From assembly GCF_004014805.1 (NCBI RefSeq), contig NZ_ATDN01000014.1:1-64000 (forward strand): a stretch of 64,000 nucleotides of DNA. Direction: 5' to 3'. Positions 9,054 through 18,954 of this stretch are shown here, one piece after another (the stretch's first letter is position 1; every line of letters begins with the position of its first letter). This DNA comes from Mycolicibacterium elephantis DSM 44368. Lineage in GTDB: Bacteria > Actinomycetota > Actinomycetes > Mycobacteriales > Mycobacteriaceae. The notes beneath the pieces were generated by a model. It was not told the origin of the DNA, ran no database searches, and saw only the letters and a program-made list of their open reading frames with translations. The translations under genes were made by a program, and so were the position numbers.

Positions 9054-9080
9054 GGCGATCCCCTTGTCTGGTTTCGGATT

Positions 9081-9329
9081 TCAGTCCAACCCGTTCTGCG
9101 CGCCACGAGAGCCGCGACGCACAGCGTGACGCTGCCACAGAAATATCGATGTGCCAAGGGCGCCGACCCCCAACCCGGCCACCGCGTACGGCCGCCACTC
9201 CGCCAACCCGGGCACGGTGAACGACAGCACCGCGGCGATCACCCAGCCCACCCCGATCACCACGATGACCGGCCACGGGTTGAGCAGGGCGGGCGGCAAC
9301 AGCGGGGGTGGCGGAACCTTGGGTGACAT
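9081..9329 (-). CDS. DUF2530 membrane protein (Rv0879c-like, 82 aa)
   Basis: Small protein with two membrane segments (about residues 18-38 and 46-66) separated by a short loop, after a proline-rich start (PKVPPPPLLPPALL), and ending in a basic tail. This pattern is DUF2530 of mycobacteria. It lies 27 bases upstream of the SRPBCC gene on the same strand, so it is likely co-transcribed. The 36-base gap to the divergent methyltransferase gene must contain both promoters or overlapping ones. Function unknown. Confidence 0.8.
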   Translation of the reverse strand: MSPKVPPPPLLPPALLNPWPVIVVIGVGWVIAAVLSFTVPGLAEWRPYAVAGLGVGALGTSIFLWQRHAVRRGSRGAQNGLD

Positions 9330-9365
9330 CGCTGCTCAACCTAGCCGATCGCTAGTCTGCTGCAC

Positions 9366-10208
9366 GTGAACGTCGTTGACGTCGCTGACCCCGCCGACCC
9401 GCGGCTCGACGACTTTCGGGATCTCAACAGCGTGGATCGCAGACCCGATCTGCCCAGCGGCAAGGGGCTGGTCATCGCCGAAGGGGTGCTGGTGGTCCAG
9501 CGGATGCTGGCGTCCCGGTTCACTCCACGCGCGGTGATGGGCACCGACCGGCGGCTCGCCGAACTCGCCGCCGACCTCGACGGCGTCGACGCCCCGTACT
9601 ACCGCGTCTCGGCCGAGGTGATGGCCGACGTCGTCGGGTTCCATCTCAACCGCGGCGTGCTGGCGTCGGCGTCGCGCCCCGGCGAGTTGACGCTCACACA
9701 GGTGCTCGCCGGCGCTGCGGGGCCGGGGACATCGGGCCGGAGCGCGCGCACCGTCGCGGTGCTCGAGGGCGTCAACGACCACGAGAACCTCGGCTCGATC
9801 TTCCGCAACGCGGCGGGCCTCGACGTCGACGCGGTGGTGTTCGGCGCCGGGTGCGCCGACCCGCTCTACCGGCGCGCCGTGCGGGTGTCGATGGGTCATG
9901 CCCTGCTGGTGCCGTACGCGCGGGTCGCCGACTGGCCGCGCGATCTGCAACTGTTGCGCGACAGTGGGTTTCGGCTCCTGGCCATGACCCCTGATCCGGC
10001 GGCGTGCACACTGGCCGACGCGATGGCGGCCCTCGCGCACGAAAAGGTGGCCATCCTGGTCGGCGCGGAGGGGCCCGGGTTGACCAGAAGCGCGATGGCG
10101 GCCAGCGATCTGCGGGTGCGGATCCCGATGTCACGGGGTACCGACTCGCTCAACGTCGCGACCGCTGCCGCGCTGGCGTTCTACGAACGGGCTAGGTTGA
10201 ACCGGTGA
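9366..10208 (+). CDS. SpoU/TrmH-family RNA 2'-O-methyltransferase (Rv0881-like, 280 aa)
   Basis: SAM-dependent RNA ribose methyltransferase of the SPOUT class. The three conserved motifs of the trefoil-knot domain are present: motif 1 EGVNDHENLGSIFRNAAGL (about residue 138), motif 2 ILVGAEGPGL (about residue 235), motif 3 IPMSRGTDSLNVATAAA (about residue 255). An N-terminal substrate-recognition domain of about 110 residues precedes them. The target RNA is not known from sequence. Start GTG at 9366, just downstream of a short divergent gap. Its end overlaps the next gene by four bases. Confidence 0.9.
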   Translation: MNVVDVADPADPRLDDFRDLNSVDRRPDLPSGKGLVIAEGVLVVQRMLASRFTPRAVMGTDRRLAELAADLDGVDAPYYRVSAEVMADVVGFHLNRGVLASASRPGELTLTQVLAGAAGPGTSGRSARTVAVLEGVNDHENLGSIFRNAAGLDVDAVVFGAGCADPLYRRAVRVSMGHALLVPYARVADWPRDLQLLRDSGFRLLAMTPDPAACTLADAMAALAHEKVAILVGAEGPGLTRSAMAASDLRVRIPMSRGTDSLNVATAAALAFYERARLNR

Positions 10209-10477
10209 CCGACGACTCGACGCCGTGGGCGATGGGGTTGACGGTCGCCGCGTTCGTCGCGGCGGTCACCGCGGCGGCGGTGGTGGTGCTCAGCCTGGGG
10301 TTGATGCGCGTGCATCCGCTGTTGGCCGTCGGGCTGAACCTCGTGGCGGTCGGCGGGCTGGCGCCGACGGTGTGGGGCTGGCGCAAGCTGCCGGTCTGGC
10401 GCTGGTTCGTGCTGGGATCCGGCGTCGGGGTGGCCGGGGCGTGGCTGGCGCTGCTGGCCATCGCCCTCGGCGGCTGA
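10205..10477 (+). CDS. DUF2537 membrane protein (Rv0882-like, 90 aa)
   Basis: Small hydrophobic protein with three membrane segments (about residues 8-30, 37-56 and 66-88) joined by very short loops. It starts with GTG overlapping the stop of the methyltransferase gene by four bases (GTGA), so translation is probably coupled. The order is that of Rv0881-Rv0882. No functional motif is visible. It converges on sepH with a 16-base gap. Confidence 0.8.
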   Translation: MTDDSTPWAMGLTVAAFVAAVTAAAVVVLSLGLMRVHPLLAVGLNLVAVGGLAPTVWGWRKLPVWRWFVLGSGVGVAGAWLALLAIALGG

Positions 10478-10493
10478 CGATTACCTCGCCGGA

Positions 10494-11282
10494 CTACCGG
10501 CTGTTGGAGCGCACGCCCAACAACACGTCCTCCCACGCCGGCACCGACGGCTTGCCCTTGCGGGCCCGGGCCGGCTTCGCGGGGGCAGGCGGCTCGGGTT
10601 CGGGTGCGGCCGCGGTGGTCGGTGCCTGCTGCTGGGGCGGCGCCGGCTCCTCGGGGTCGAGTTCGGCGATGGGCGCGACGGGCCGCAGCGGCCGGGCGAA
10701 GTCCGGATCGATCAGCTCGCAGGCGGCGTCGTCGAACGCGGTAACGGTGCCGCCGTGGGCGCCGGGGGTGAACCGGAAGTGCGCCACGTTGTCGGACATG
10801 CCCGCTTTCCACGCCAGCTGCACGGTCCAGCGGCCGTCTTCGTTGCGCCACGCGTCCCAGTTGGTCGCGTCGGGATCCAGGCCCCTGGCGATCAGGGCCG
10901 TCGTCACCGTCTCGAGCAGGGTCAGCACCGCGGGCCCGTCGACCAGCACCGGATGCGCTGCGGTGGCCAGCTCGGCGGCGCGTGCGCGCTCGAGCAAGAC
11001 GGGGTGCGCGAACCGCTCGACGCGTTCGACGTCGACGCCTGCGGCAGCCGCGACCTGCTCGACGGATGCGCCCGCCCGAATCCTGGATTGAATCTCTTTG
11101 GGACGCAGCACGTTCGGAACCTCGGAATCACTTCGTGGTTGGCTGGACGCGGCTTTGTCGCCGCGCACGGCGGCCCGCAGCCGGTCATCGGACAGCAGGA
11201 CGAACTTCTCGCCGGAGTCATCGGCCTCGCAGACGATTCGTTTGCCGTCGACGTCAAGCCCAACGACTTTGAGTTCTCGCAT
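10494..11282 (-). CDS. sepH: Cell division protein SepH (DUF3071, 262 aa)
   Basis: Actinobacterial division protein that binds FtsZ and promotes filament assembly. The N-terminal DUF3071 domain fills residues 1 to about 165 and begins MRELKVVGLDVDGKRIVCE. It includes a helix-turn-helix-like segment (RPKEIQSRIRAGASVEQVAAAAGVDVERVERF, given here only as a position near residues 62-92) and the conserved WDAWRNEDGRWTVQLAW block. The C-terminal 80 residues are Pro/Ala-rich and end in the basic, conserved tail KPSVPAWEDVLLGVRSNS. Matches Rv0883c in position and length. It stands 87 bases upstream of the serC stop on the same strand. Confidence 0.9.
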   Translation of the reverse strand: MRELKVVGLDVDGKRIVCEADDSGEKFVLLSDDRLRAAVRGDKAASSQPRSDSEVPNVLRPKEIQSRIRAGASVEQVAAAAGVDVERVERFAHPVLLERARAAELATAAHPVLVDGPAVLTLLETVTTALIARGLDPDATNWDAWRNEDGRWTVQLAWKAGMSDNVAHFRFTPGAHGGTVTAFDDAACELIDPDFARPLRPVAPIAELDPEEPAPPQQQAPTTAAAPEPEPPAPAKPARARKGKPSVPAWEDVLLGVRSNSR

Positions 11283-11369
11283 GCCGGCCTCCTCAGGGCT
11301 ACGCGCAAAGCCCGATCAACCGGACCCTACTGCGTTATCTCCCCGTTACCGCGCAGACACGCGGTGGCC

Positions 11370-12551
<1,182 letters not shown>

Positions 12552-12648
12552 TTAGGAAATGTAGCCAAACCGTTATGCACCGGTGTCCGTTCAGTCATAC
12601 TTGACGCAGGTCGGGGGACCACAATTTCGAGCCCGTTCTGGGGGGCAC

Positions 12649-13140
12649 GTGATCAGAGGGAAGAGTTTCGGGTCTCCGCCGACCGTGGCGGCGGTCGCGA
12701 TGCTGTGTGTTTCGATGCTCGCCGCGGCGCCGGCCCAGGCTGACGGCGACGAGGGCGACGCAGTACTGAACCTGATCAACGCGACCCGTGCCGCCAACGG
12801 ATGCGGCCCGCTTGCGCAAAACCCGCAGTTGACGGAGGCCGCCACGCGGCACGCCCTCGACGTCCTGAACAACGGTGCGGAAGGCCACGTCGGCACGGAC
12901 GGGTCCTCCATCTCGCAGCGGGTGAGGGACGCCGGCTACGCGACGAACTCCACCGTCGGCGAGGTCGTGTTCTGGGGCACCGGCGCCGCGCGTAACCCAG
13001 CCGCCGCTGTCCAGTGGTGGATGAACAGCCCTGGGCACCGCGCGATCATCACCGACTGCGGATTCACCGAGGCCGGCTTCTCGGCGGTGAGCAACGGTCG
13101 CAAGATGTCTGCGGCAGGCGACTTCGGCAAGAAGAGGTAA
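12649..13140 (+). CDS. Secreted CAP/SCP-domain protein (about 163 aa)
   Basis: Extracytoplasmic protein of the cysteine-rich secretory/SCP superfamily. A signal peptide (VAMLCVSMLAAAPAQA) is followed by the CAP domain: DAVLNLINATRAANGCGPLAQN, an EAATRHALDVL helix, a GHVG segment with histidine, VGEVVFWG and WWMNSPGHRAIITDCGFTEAG, the family's CAP signature. Two cysteines could form a disulfide. I prefer the GTG at 12649, which has a GGGGGG ribosome-binding stretch and gives a proper signal peptide; the frame is open 22 codons further up. It sits between serC and the Rv0885-like gene, where M. tuberculosis has no gene. Confidence 0.82.
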   Translation: MIRGKSFGSPPTVAAVAMLCVSMLAAAPAQADGDEGDAVLNLINATRAANGCGPLAQNPQLTEAATRHALDVLNNGAEGHVGTDGSSISQRVRDAGYATNSTVGEVVFWGTGAARNPAAAVQWWMNSPGHRAIITDCGFTEAGFSAVSNGRKMSAAGDFGKKR

Positions 13141-13152
13141 GCACCCGCCTGC

Positions 13153-13168
13153 TGTGACTCATATCACA
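13153..13168. promoter_or_regulatory. Perfect CRP operator upstream of the Rv0885-like gene
   Basis: TGTGA-CTCATA-TCACA, an exact match to the CRP consensus TGTGA-N6-TCACA recognised by M. tuberculosis Rv3676. It lies 13 bases after the CAP-protein stop and 117 bases before the diiron-protein start, so it most likely controls that gene and fprB downstream. The region 13170-13260 between it and the start presumably holds the promoter; I cannot assign the hexamers with confidence. Confidence 0.85.
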
Positions 13169-13284
13169 TTCCTGCGCTGAGCGTTGCCGGGGCCACATCG
13201 CGCGACCGGGTCTGTCAAATATGCGATACCTGCGGTACTGTGTACATCTGCCCGGTTGATGTAAACCGCACAGGAGGCTTCCGT

Positions 13285-14310
13285 ATGGCCCGGACACGGA
13301 TCGTCAGGCGTTGGCGTCGCAACATGGAGATCGGCGACAGCCCCGAGGACAAGACCTACGCCGAGTTGCTCAAAACCCTCTCCGAGGGGTCGGTGCGGCG
13401 CAACTTCAACCCGTACACCGACATTGACTGGGATTCCCCGGAGTTCAAGGTCGTGGCCAACGACCCGCGCTGGATTCTGCCGGGCACCGACCCGCTCGGC
13501 CGCCACCCCTGGTATCAGTCACAGCCGATCGAACGCCAGATCGAGATCGGGATGTGGCGGCAGGCCAACGTCGCCAAGGTGGGTCTGCACTTCGAGTCGA
13601 TCCTGATCCGCGGGCTGATGGAGTACGCGTTCTGGACGCCCAACGGCTCGCCGGAATACCGGTACTGCCTGCACGAGGCGGTCGAAGAGTGCAACCACAC
13701 CATGATGTTTCAGGAGATGGTGAACCGGATCGGCGCCGACGTGCCGGGTATGCCGCGGCTGCTCAAGTGGATTCAGCCGGTGATCCCGTTGGTCGCCGGG
13801 CCGCTGCCGATCCCGTTCTGGTTCGGCATCCTCGCCGGCGAGGAGCCCATCGACCACACGCAGAAGAACGTGCTGCGGGAAGGCCGCAACCTGCATCCGA
13901 TCATGGAACGGGTGATGGCCATCCACGTCGCCGAGGAGGCCCGCCACATCTCGTTCGCCCACGAGTACCTGCGCAAGCGGCTCCCACACCTGCCGCGCCG
14001 CAAGCGGTTCTGGTTGTCGCTCTATGTCCCGCTGGTCATGCGGATCCTGTGCTCGGCGATCATCGTTCCGCCGCGCGCGTTCTGGAAGGAATTCGACATT
14101 CCGCGCTCGGTGCGCAAGGAAGTGTTCTTCCGCTCGCCTGAGTCGCGGCAGATGCTGCGTGACATGTTCGGCGACGTCCGGATGCTGTGCCATGACACCG
14201 GGTTGATGAACCCGGTGGCCAAGCTGATGTGGCGGATCTGCAAGATCGACGGGCCGCCCAGCCGCTACCGCAGCGAGCCGGCCCGCCAACACGTCGTCGC
14301 CGCCGCGTAA
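13285..14310 (+). CDS. Diiron ferritin-like / AurF-type oxygenase family protein (Rv0885-like, 341 aa)
   Basis: Helical metalloprotein with the carboxylate-histidine pattern of a diiron centre: a Glu in HFESILIRGLMEYAF, then HEAVEECNHTMMFQEM (Glu plus His) and later HVAEEARHISFAHEYL (Glu plus His), spaced about 100 residues apart. This matches the AurF / p-aminobenzoate oxygenase-like family, but the substrate is unknown. The ATG at 13285 has an AGGAGG-like site at 13272-13277. A perfect CRP site lies upstream and the redox gene fprB starts 23 bases downstream, so FprB may supply electrons to this oxygenase; that is inference from context. Confidence 0.82.
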   Translation: MARTRIVRRWRRNMEIGDSPEDKTYAELLKTLSEGSVRRNFNPYTDIDWDSPEFKVVANDPRWILPGTDPLGRHPWYQSQPIERQIEIGMWRQANVAKVGLHFESILIRGLMEYAFWTPNGSPEYRYCLHEAVEECNHTMMFQEMVNRIGADVPGMPRLLKWIQPVIPLVAGPLPIPFWFGILAGEEPIDHTQKNVLREGRNLHPIMERVMAIHVAEEARHISFAHEYLRKRLPHLPRRKRFWLSLYVPLVMRILCSAIIVPPRAFWKEFDIPRSVRKEVFFRSPESRQMLRDMFGDVRMLCHDTGLMNPVAKLMWRICKIDGPPSRYRSEPARQHVVAAA

Positions 14311-14333
14311 CCCCAAGGACGCCGGAGACTTTC

Positions 14334-16025
14334 GTGCCCCATGTGATCACCCAGTCGTGTTGCAGCGACGGGTCGTGTGTCTTCGCCTGCCCGGTGAACT
14401 GCATCCACCCGACACCCGATGAGCCCGGCTTCGCCACCGCCGAGATGCTCTACATCGATCCGGAGGCGTGCGTCGACTGCGGCGCATGTGTGACGGCGTG
14501 CCCGGTCGGAGCGATCGTGCCCCACACCCGGTTGACGCCCGAGCAGCTGCCGTTCGTCGCGCTGAACGCGGCGTTCTATCCCGTGCGCGAGGGCAAGGTG
14601 CCGCCGACCTCCAAGCTGGCGCCGGTGCCCGACGCGCCGAGGATCGACCCGCGGCCCGGGGGACCGCTGACGGTCGCGATCGTCGGCTCCGGACCCGCGG
14701 CGATGTATGCCGCCGACGAGCTGCTCACCCAGCGCGGCGTACGGGTCAACGTCTTCGAGCGGCTGCCCATCCCATACGGGCTGGTGCGTGCGGGTGTGGC
14801 GCCCGACCACCAGAGCACCAAGCGGGTGACGCGGTTGTTCGACAGGATCGCCGACCGGCGGGGGTTCACCTTTTATCTCAATGTCGAGGTGGGATCGGAC
14901 ATCACCCACGACGAGCTGCTGGCCCATCACCACGCCGTGCTCTATGCCGTCGGCGCACCCAACGACCGGCGCCTCGAGATCGACGGAATGGGAATGGCGG
15001 GCACCGGCACCGCTACCGAGATCGTCGCGTGGTACAACGGGCATCCCGAATTCGCCCGTCTGCCAGTCGATCTCGGACACGAGCGGGTGGTCATCATCGG
15101 CAACGGAAACGTCGCGCTCGATGTCGCCCGTATCCTCACCACGGATCCCGACGCGTTGGCGCGGACCGACATCTCCGATCACGCGCTGGCCGCGCTGCGC
15201 GGCTCGAAGGTCACCGAGGTGGTGATCGCCGCGCGCCGCGGGCCCGCGGATTCGGCGTTCACCCTGCCGGAGTTGATCGGGTTGACGGCGACCTGCGATG
15301 TGGTGCTCGACGCCGCCGACCACGAACGCGTCGCCAGGGATCTGGCTGAGGCCACAGATCCGTTGACGCGCAACAAGTTGGAGATCTTGAGCAGGCTCGG
15401 CGACGCCTCGGCGCCGGCCACCCGGCCGCGGATCCGGTTGGCCTATCAGCTGACGCCGCGGCGTGTGCTTGGTGAGCGGCGGGCAGAAGGTGTCGAGTTC
15501 GCCGTGACGGGAAGCGCCGACGAGGTCGTCCGGCTCGACGCCGGACTGGTGCTGACCTCGATCGGCTACCGCGGCAGGCCCGTTCGCGATCTCCCGTTCG
15601 ACGACGCCGGGGGCGTGGTGCCCAACGATGGCGGCCGGGTGATCGACCCGTCGACGGGTGCGCCGGTGCGCGGCAGCTACGTGGCCGGGTGGATCAAACG
15701 CGGACCGACGGGCTTCATCGGCACCAACAAGTCTTGCGCCGCGCAGACCGTGCACAACCTGGTCGCCGACTACAACGACGGCCTGCTGCTCGATCCCGCC
15801 AGGGACCGCGCCAAGCCGGCCGCGCTGGACAGGTTGGTCCGAAGCCGGCAACCCGACGTGGTCGACGCGGCGGGGTGGAAGGCGATCGACGCCGCGGAGA
15901 TCGCTCGGGGTGGCGGGCAGCGTCCGCGCAGGAAGTTCACCCATGCCGCCGACATGCTTGCCGCCGCGGCCGACGCGCCGGCGCCGCCGTTGCACGAGCG
16001 CGTGCTCGCCGGCTTGCGCCGCTAG
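14334..16025 (+). CDS. fprB: Ferredoxin/ferredoxin-NADP reductase FprB (563 aa)
   Basis: Two-part flavoprotein: an N-terminal 7Fe-type bacterial ferredoxin (residues about 1-75, cysteines in SCCSDGSCVFACPVNC and CVDCGACVTACPVG) fused to an adrenodoxin-reductase-like FAD/NADPH domain. The FAD motif is AIVGSGPAAMYAADELL near residue 110 and the NADPH motif VIIGNGNVALDVARIL near residue 250; the C-terminal GWIKRGPTGFIGTNKSCA is the typical FAD-closing segment. It moves electrons between NADPH and iron-sulfur partners. Start is GTG at 14334 (PHVITQSCC); the frame is open upstream but family length fits here. It follows the diiron gene by 23 bases, as Rv0885-Rv0886. Confidence 0.93.
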   Translation: MPHVITQSCCSDGSCVFACPVNCIHPTPDEPGFATAEMLYIDPEACVDCGACVTACPVGAIVPHTRLTPEQLPFVALNAAFYPVREGKVPPTSKLAPVPDAPRIDPRPGGPLTVAIVGSGPAAMYAADELLTQRGVRVNVFERLPIPYGLVRAGVAPDHQSTKRVTRLFDRIADRRGFTFYLNVEVGSDITHDELLAHHHAVLYAVGAPNDRRLEIDGMGMAGTGTATEIVAWYNGHPEFARLPVDLGHERVVIIGNGNVALDVARILTTDPDALARTDISDHALAALRGSKVTEVVIAARRGPADSAFTLPELIGLTATCDVVLDAADHERVARDLAEATDPLTRNKLEILSRLGDASAPATRPRIRLAYQLTPRRVLGERRAEGVEFAVTGSADEVVRLDAGLVLTSIGYRGRPVRDLPFDDAGGVVPNDGGRVIDPSTGAPVRGSYVAGWIKRGPTGFIGTNKSCAAQTVHNLVADYNDGLLLDPARDRAKPAALDRLVRSRQPDVVDAAGWKAIDAAEIARGGGQRPRRKFTHAADMLAAAADAPAPPLHERVLAGLRR

Positions 16026-16038
16026 GTCGTCGGTGTCC

Positions 16039-16099
16039 CGCGAGACTGCGTTGTAGCGGTCCGCTACTCGAATTTTCTCTGCGGAAACGCAGTCTCGCG
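16039..16099. repeat. Inverted repeat with perfect 14-base arms
   Basis: CGCGAGACTGCGTT at 16039-16052 pairs exactly with 16086-16099, with a 33-base loop. It lies just after the fprB stop and about 90 bases before the GH1 fusion gene. The long arms without a following T-run make a simple intrinsic terminator less certain; it could be a terminator of the type used in high-GC genomes or a protein-binding site. Confidence 0.7.
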
Positions 16100-16187
16100 A
16101 ACACAATGCCGCGTGACGCCATCGGGTTCGCCGACGAATCCCCCGAATCGCCTGATAAACCGCGCGTTCGGCGGTATAGCAAACAAC

Positions 16188-18950
16188 ATGAACGCTGCGG
16201 CATACGTCGGTCGAGTCGGAAGCCTGGCTGTCGCCTTAGGGGTCGGCATCGCCGTGGCCACCGGTTATGGCTCGGGAATGGCGTGGGCGGACGGGTCCGG
16301 GTCGGGGACATCGAGCGCGGCGTCCTCGGCGTCCTCCGAGTCCTCCGAGTCCTCGAGTGCCAGCACCGCGGAGTCGGCGGCGGCTGATGAGAGCGGCGCC
16401 GAGGCCGAAGTCGAAACCGACCCGGAAGTTGAAGACGAACCCGACTCGGAGCCGGATGCCGAAGTCGGCTCCGAGCTGGAAGTCGAACCCGACTCCGAGC
16501 TGGACGCCGAAGACGAACCCGAAGTCGAGCCCGATCCTGAACCCGACCCCGAGCCCGAAGTCGAACCCGAGTCCGAACTAGAGCCCGAGCCGGAACCCGA
16601 ATCCGAGCCGGAGGAGCTGTCCGAGCAGTCGGGGTCGTCCGACGAGCCCGCGACTAAAGAGCCCGTCGAACCCTCGCCGACCGCGACGAGCAACGCCGCC
16701 CGGGTCGACGCCGACGAGGACGTGACCGATGAGGTTGCCCTCGACGACAACGCCGCCGCCGCGATGCCCGAAACCACCGCGGTCTCGAGCACTTCCCTTG
16801 CGGCACAGGCATCCTCGCCGACTGCCGCGACGATCACCACATGGAACGCGCCGGCGTTTCCCTCGCTGCGGCCGTGGCCCACCGCGTTCGACCCGGCCAC
16901 CGCCATCACCTATGTGACGGGCATCGTGTTCAGCCTCGTCAACGCCGTACTGGCGCCGTTCGCCGCCGGCCTGCCCGCCCCGCCGAGCGGCCCGCCGACG
17001 GTGTGGACGCTGCTGGCGTGGGTGCGACGTGAACTTTTCAACTCCACACCCCACGTCTCGGCCGAACTGCCGCCCTACACACAGAGTCTGGTCGACGGCG
17101 AGGTGATCATCACCGGCAATGTCGGCATCGTCGACCCCGACGGGGACCCGATGTTCTACACCGTCGTGGGCAGGCCGCTCAACGGCGGCGTGGTCGACGT
17201 CGACGCCGACGGCAACTTCACCTACCGGCCGATGAACGCGATGGCGGCGGTCGGCGGCTGGGACTCGTTCACGGTGGTGGCCGACGACCAGGCGGCCGGA
17301 CTGCACGTGCACGGACCTGGCGGGTTGCTGCAGTTCGTGCCGATCGTGGGCAACCTGGTGTATCCCGGCGGGGGGCACCGGGCCACCCGCACCATCACCG
17401 TCAACGTCACCCCGGTCGACGGCGTCGACCTGTCCTTCCCAGACGGATTCCATTGGGGCGTAGCCCATTCCGGGTTTCAGGCCGAGGGCGGACCGGGTGT
17501 TCCCATGGACGTCAACTCCGACTGGTACCGCTGGACGCACGACCCGTTCAACCAGCAGCTGGGGCTGACCAGGGGAGTGCCCGAGGACGGGCCGGGCGCC
17601 TACCTCAACTACGACGCCGACGCCGCGCTGGCCCGCGACGAACTCGGCATGAACACCTTCCGGATGGGTATCGAGTGGAGCCGGATCTTCCCGAATTCCA
17701 CCGCCTCGGTGGATATCTCGGATGAAGGCGGCGGCGTCAGCCTCGCCGATCTGGAGGCGCTCGACGCACTGGCCAACCAGGAAGAGGTCGAGCACTACCG
17801 CGATGTGCTGGCGTCGCTGCGCGCGCACGGCCTGGAGCCGATGGTCACCGTCACGCACTTCACCCTGCCGGTGTGGGTGCACGACCCCGCGATGACGCGG
17901 CTGCTGGTGCAGGCCGGGCTGCCCGCGCACGCGGCAGGCTGGCTGTCACCGTCGACGCCCGTCGAGTTCGAGAAGTACGCGGCGTATCTGGCATGGAAGT
18001 ACGGCGACCAGGTCGACTACTGGGTGACGCTCAACGAGCCGTTCCCACCGATCCTCACCCAGTACCTGTCACCGCCGATTCCCGGCAGCCCGATTCCGCA
18101 TTGGCCGCCGGGGATCGTCCGGCCGGACCTGGCCGCCACCTTCCTCGTCAACCAGGCCAAGGGGCACGTCGCCGCCTACGACGCCATCCACACCTGGGAC
18201 ACCGTCTCGGCGACGGAGGGTCAGCCCGCGGCGTTCGTCGGCTTCAGCAACAACATGATTCCCGCTCGCCCGGCCAACCCGAACAACCCGCTCGACGTGC
18301 AGGCCGCCGACGCGTGGAATCGGTTCTACAACCTCTGGTTCCCCAATGCCGTGATCGACGGGTGGGTGGACGCCAACTTCGACGGCATCAAGACGCTCGA
18401 TGAAATCCACCCCGAGTTCAAGGACAAGGTCGACTTCCTGGGCGTGCAGTACTACGGATCGTCACCGATGCAGGGCTTCGGGCTGGCGCCGGTGCCGGGC
18501 ATCCCGTTCCTGCAGGGCATCCCGGTCCAGTGCTCGCCGAGTTCACCCACCTGCAGCGACTTCAACCAGCCCATCGATCCGGGTGGCTTCCGGGAGGTGC
18601 TCGAGGTCGCCGCCTCCTACGGCAAGCCGATCTGGATCACCGAGAACGGTATCGCCGACGCGGGCGACTCGAAGCGACCGCCGTATCTGACCAGCCACAT
18701 CGCGGTGGTGCAGGACCTCGTCGCGCACGGTGTGGATATCCGCGGCTACATCTACTGGTCGTTCGTCGACAACCTCGAATGGGCGCACGGCTACGACCTG
18801 CACTTCGGGCTCTACGGATCCGACCCGACCACGCCCGAACTGGAACGCACACCGAAGCCGGACAGCATCGCGGCCATCAGCGCGATCACCGGCGCCAACG
18901 GGCTGCCGATCGAGGTGCTGGAGACGTATGTCCCGAAAATGACTGTATGA
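16188..18950 (+). CDS. Secreted fusion: acidic Glu/Pro linker, cadherin/VCBS-like domain and GH1 beta-glucosidase (920 aa)
   Basis: Large exported protein. Residues 1-38 are a signal peptide of a mycobacterial type (AYVGRVGSLAVALGVG...AWA). Residues about 40-170 are a low-complexity tract of Glu, Asp, Ser and Pro. A spacer is followed at about residues 300-415 by a VCBS/cadherin-like repeat (DGEVIITGNVGIVDPDGDP, then GNFTYRP). The rest is a glycoside hydrolase family 1 barrel: FHWGVAHSGFQAEGG (N-terminal signature), acid/base glutamate in TLNEPF, nucleophile glutamate in ITENG, and the C-terminal DNLEWAHGYDLHFGLY. It should hydrolyse beta-glycosides outside the membrane. ATG at 16188 is chosen for the signal peptide. 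It ends four bases before the convergent TetR gene. No counterpart stands here in M. tuberculosis. Confidence 0.88.
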   Translation: MNAAAYVGRVGSLAVALGVGIAVATGYGSGMAWADGSGSGTSSAASSASSESSESSSASTAESAAADESGAEAEVETDPEVEDEPDSEPDAEVGSELEVEPDSELDAEDEPEVEPDPEPDPEPEVEPESELEPEPEPESEPEELSEQSGSSDEPATKEPVEPSPTATSNAARVDADEDVTDEVALDDNAAAAMPETTAVSSTSLAAQASSPTAATITTWNAPAFPSLRPWPTAFDPATAITYVTGIVFSLVNAVLAPFAAGLPAPPSGPPTVWTLLAWVRRELFNSTPHVSAELPPYTQSLVDGEVIITGNVGIVDPDGDPMFYTVVGRPLNGGVVDVDADGNFTYRPMNAMAAVGGWDSFTVVADDQAAGLHVHGPGGLLQFVPIVGNLVYPGGGHRATRTITVNVTPVDGVDLSFPDGFHWGVAHSGFQAEGGPGVPMDVNSDWYRWTHDPFNQQLGLTRGVPEDGPGAYLNYDADAALARDELGMNTFRMGIEWSRIFPNSTASVDISDEGGGVSLADLEALDALANQEEVEHYRDVLASLRAHGLEPMVTVTHFTLPVWVHDPAMTRLLVQAGLPAHAAGWLSPSTPVEFEKYAAYLAWKYGDQVDYWVTLNEPFPPILTQYLSPPIPGSPIPHWPPGIVRPDLAATFLVNQAKGHVAAYDAIHTWDTVSATEGQPAAFVGFSNNMIPARPANPNNPLDVQAADAWNRFYNLWFPNAVIDGWVDANFDGIKTLDEIHPEFKDKVDFLGVQYYGSSPMQGFGLAPVPGIPFLQGIPVQCSPSSPTCSDFNQPIDPGGFREVLEVAASYGKPIWITENGIADAGDSKRPPYLTSHIAVVQDLVAHGVDIRGYIYWSFVDNLEWAHGYDLHFGLYGSDPTTPELERTPKPDSIAAISAITGANGLPIEVLETYVPKMTV

Positions 18951-18954
18951 CGGC

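Noticed and set aside
12583..12648. Earlier start for the CAP-domain protein
   Set aside because: The extra 22 residues precede the signal peptide and have no export logic; GTG at 12649 has a good ribosome-binding stretch.
16390..16620. Tandem DNA repeat or CRISPR-like array
   Set aside because: The periodic pattern is codon repetition for Glu, Pro, Asp and Ser inside the GH1 fusion gene; no spacers or palindromic repeats.
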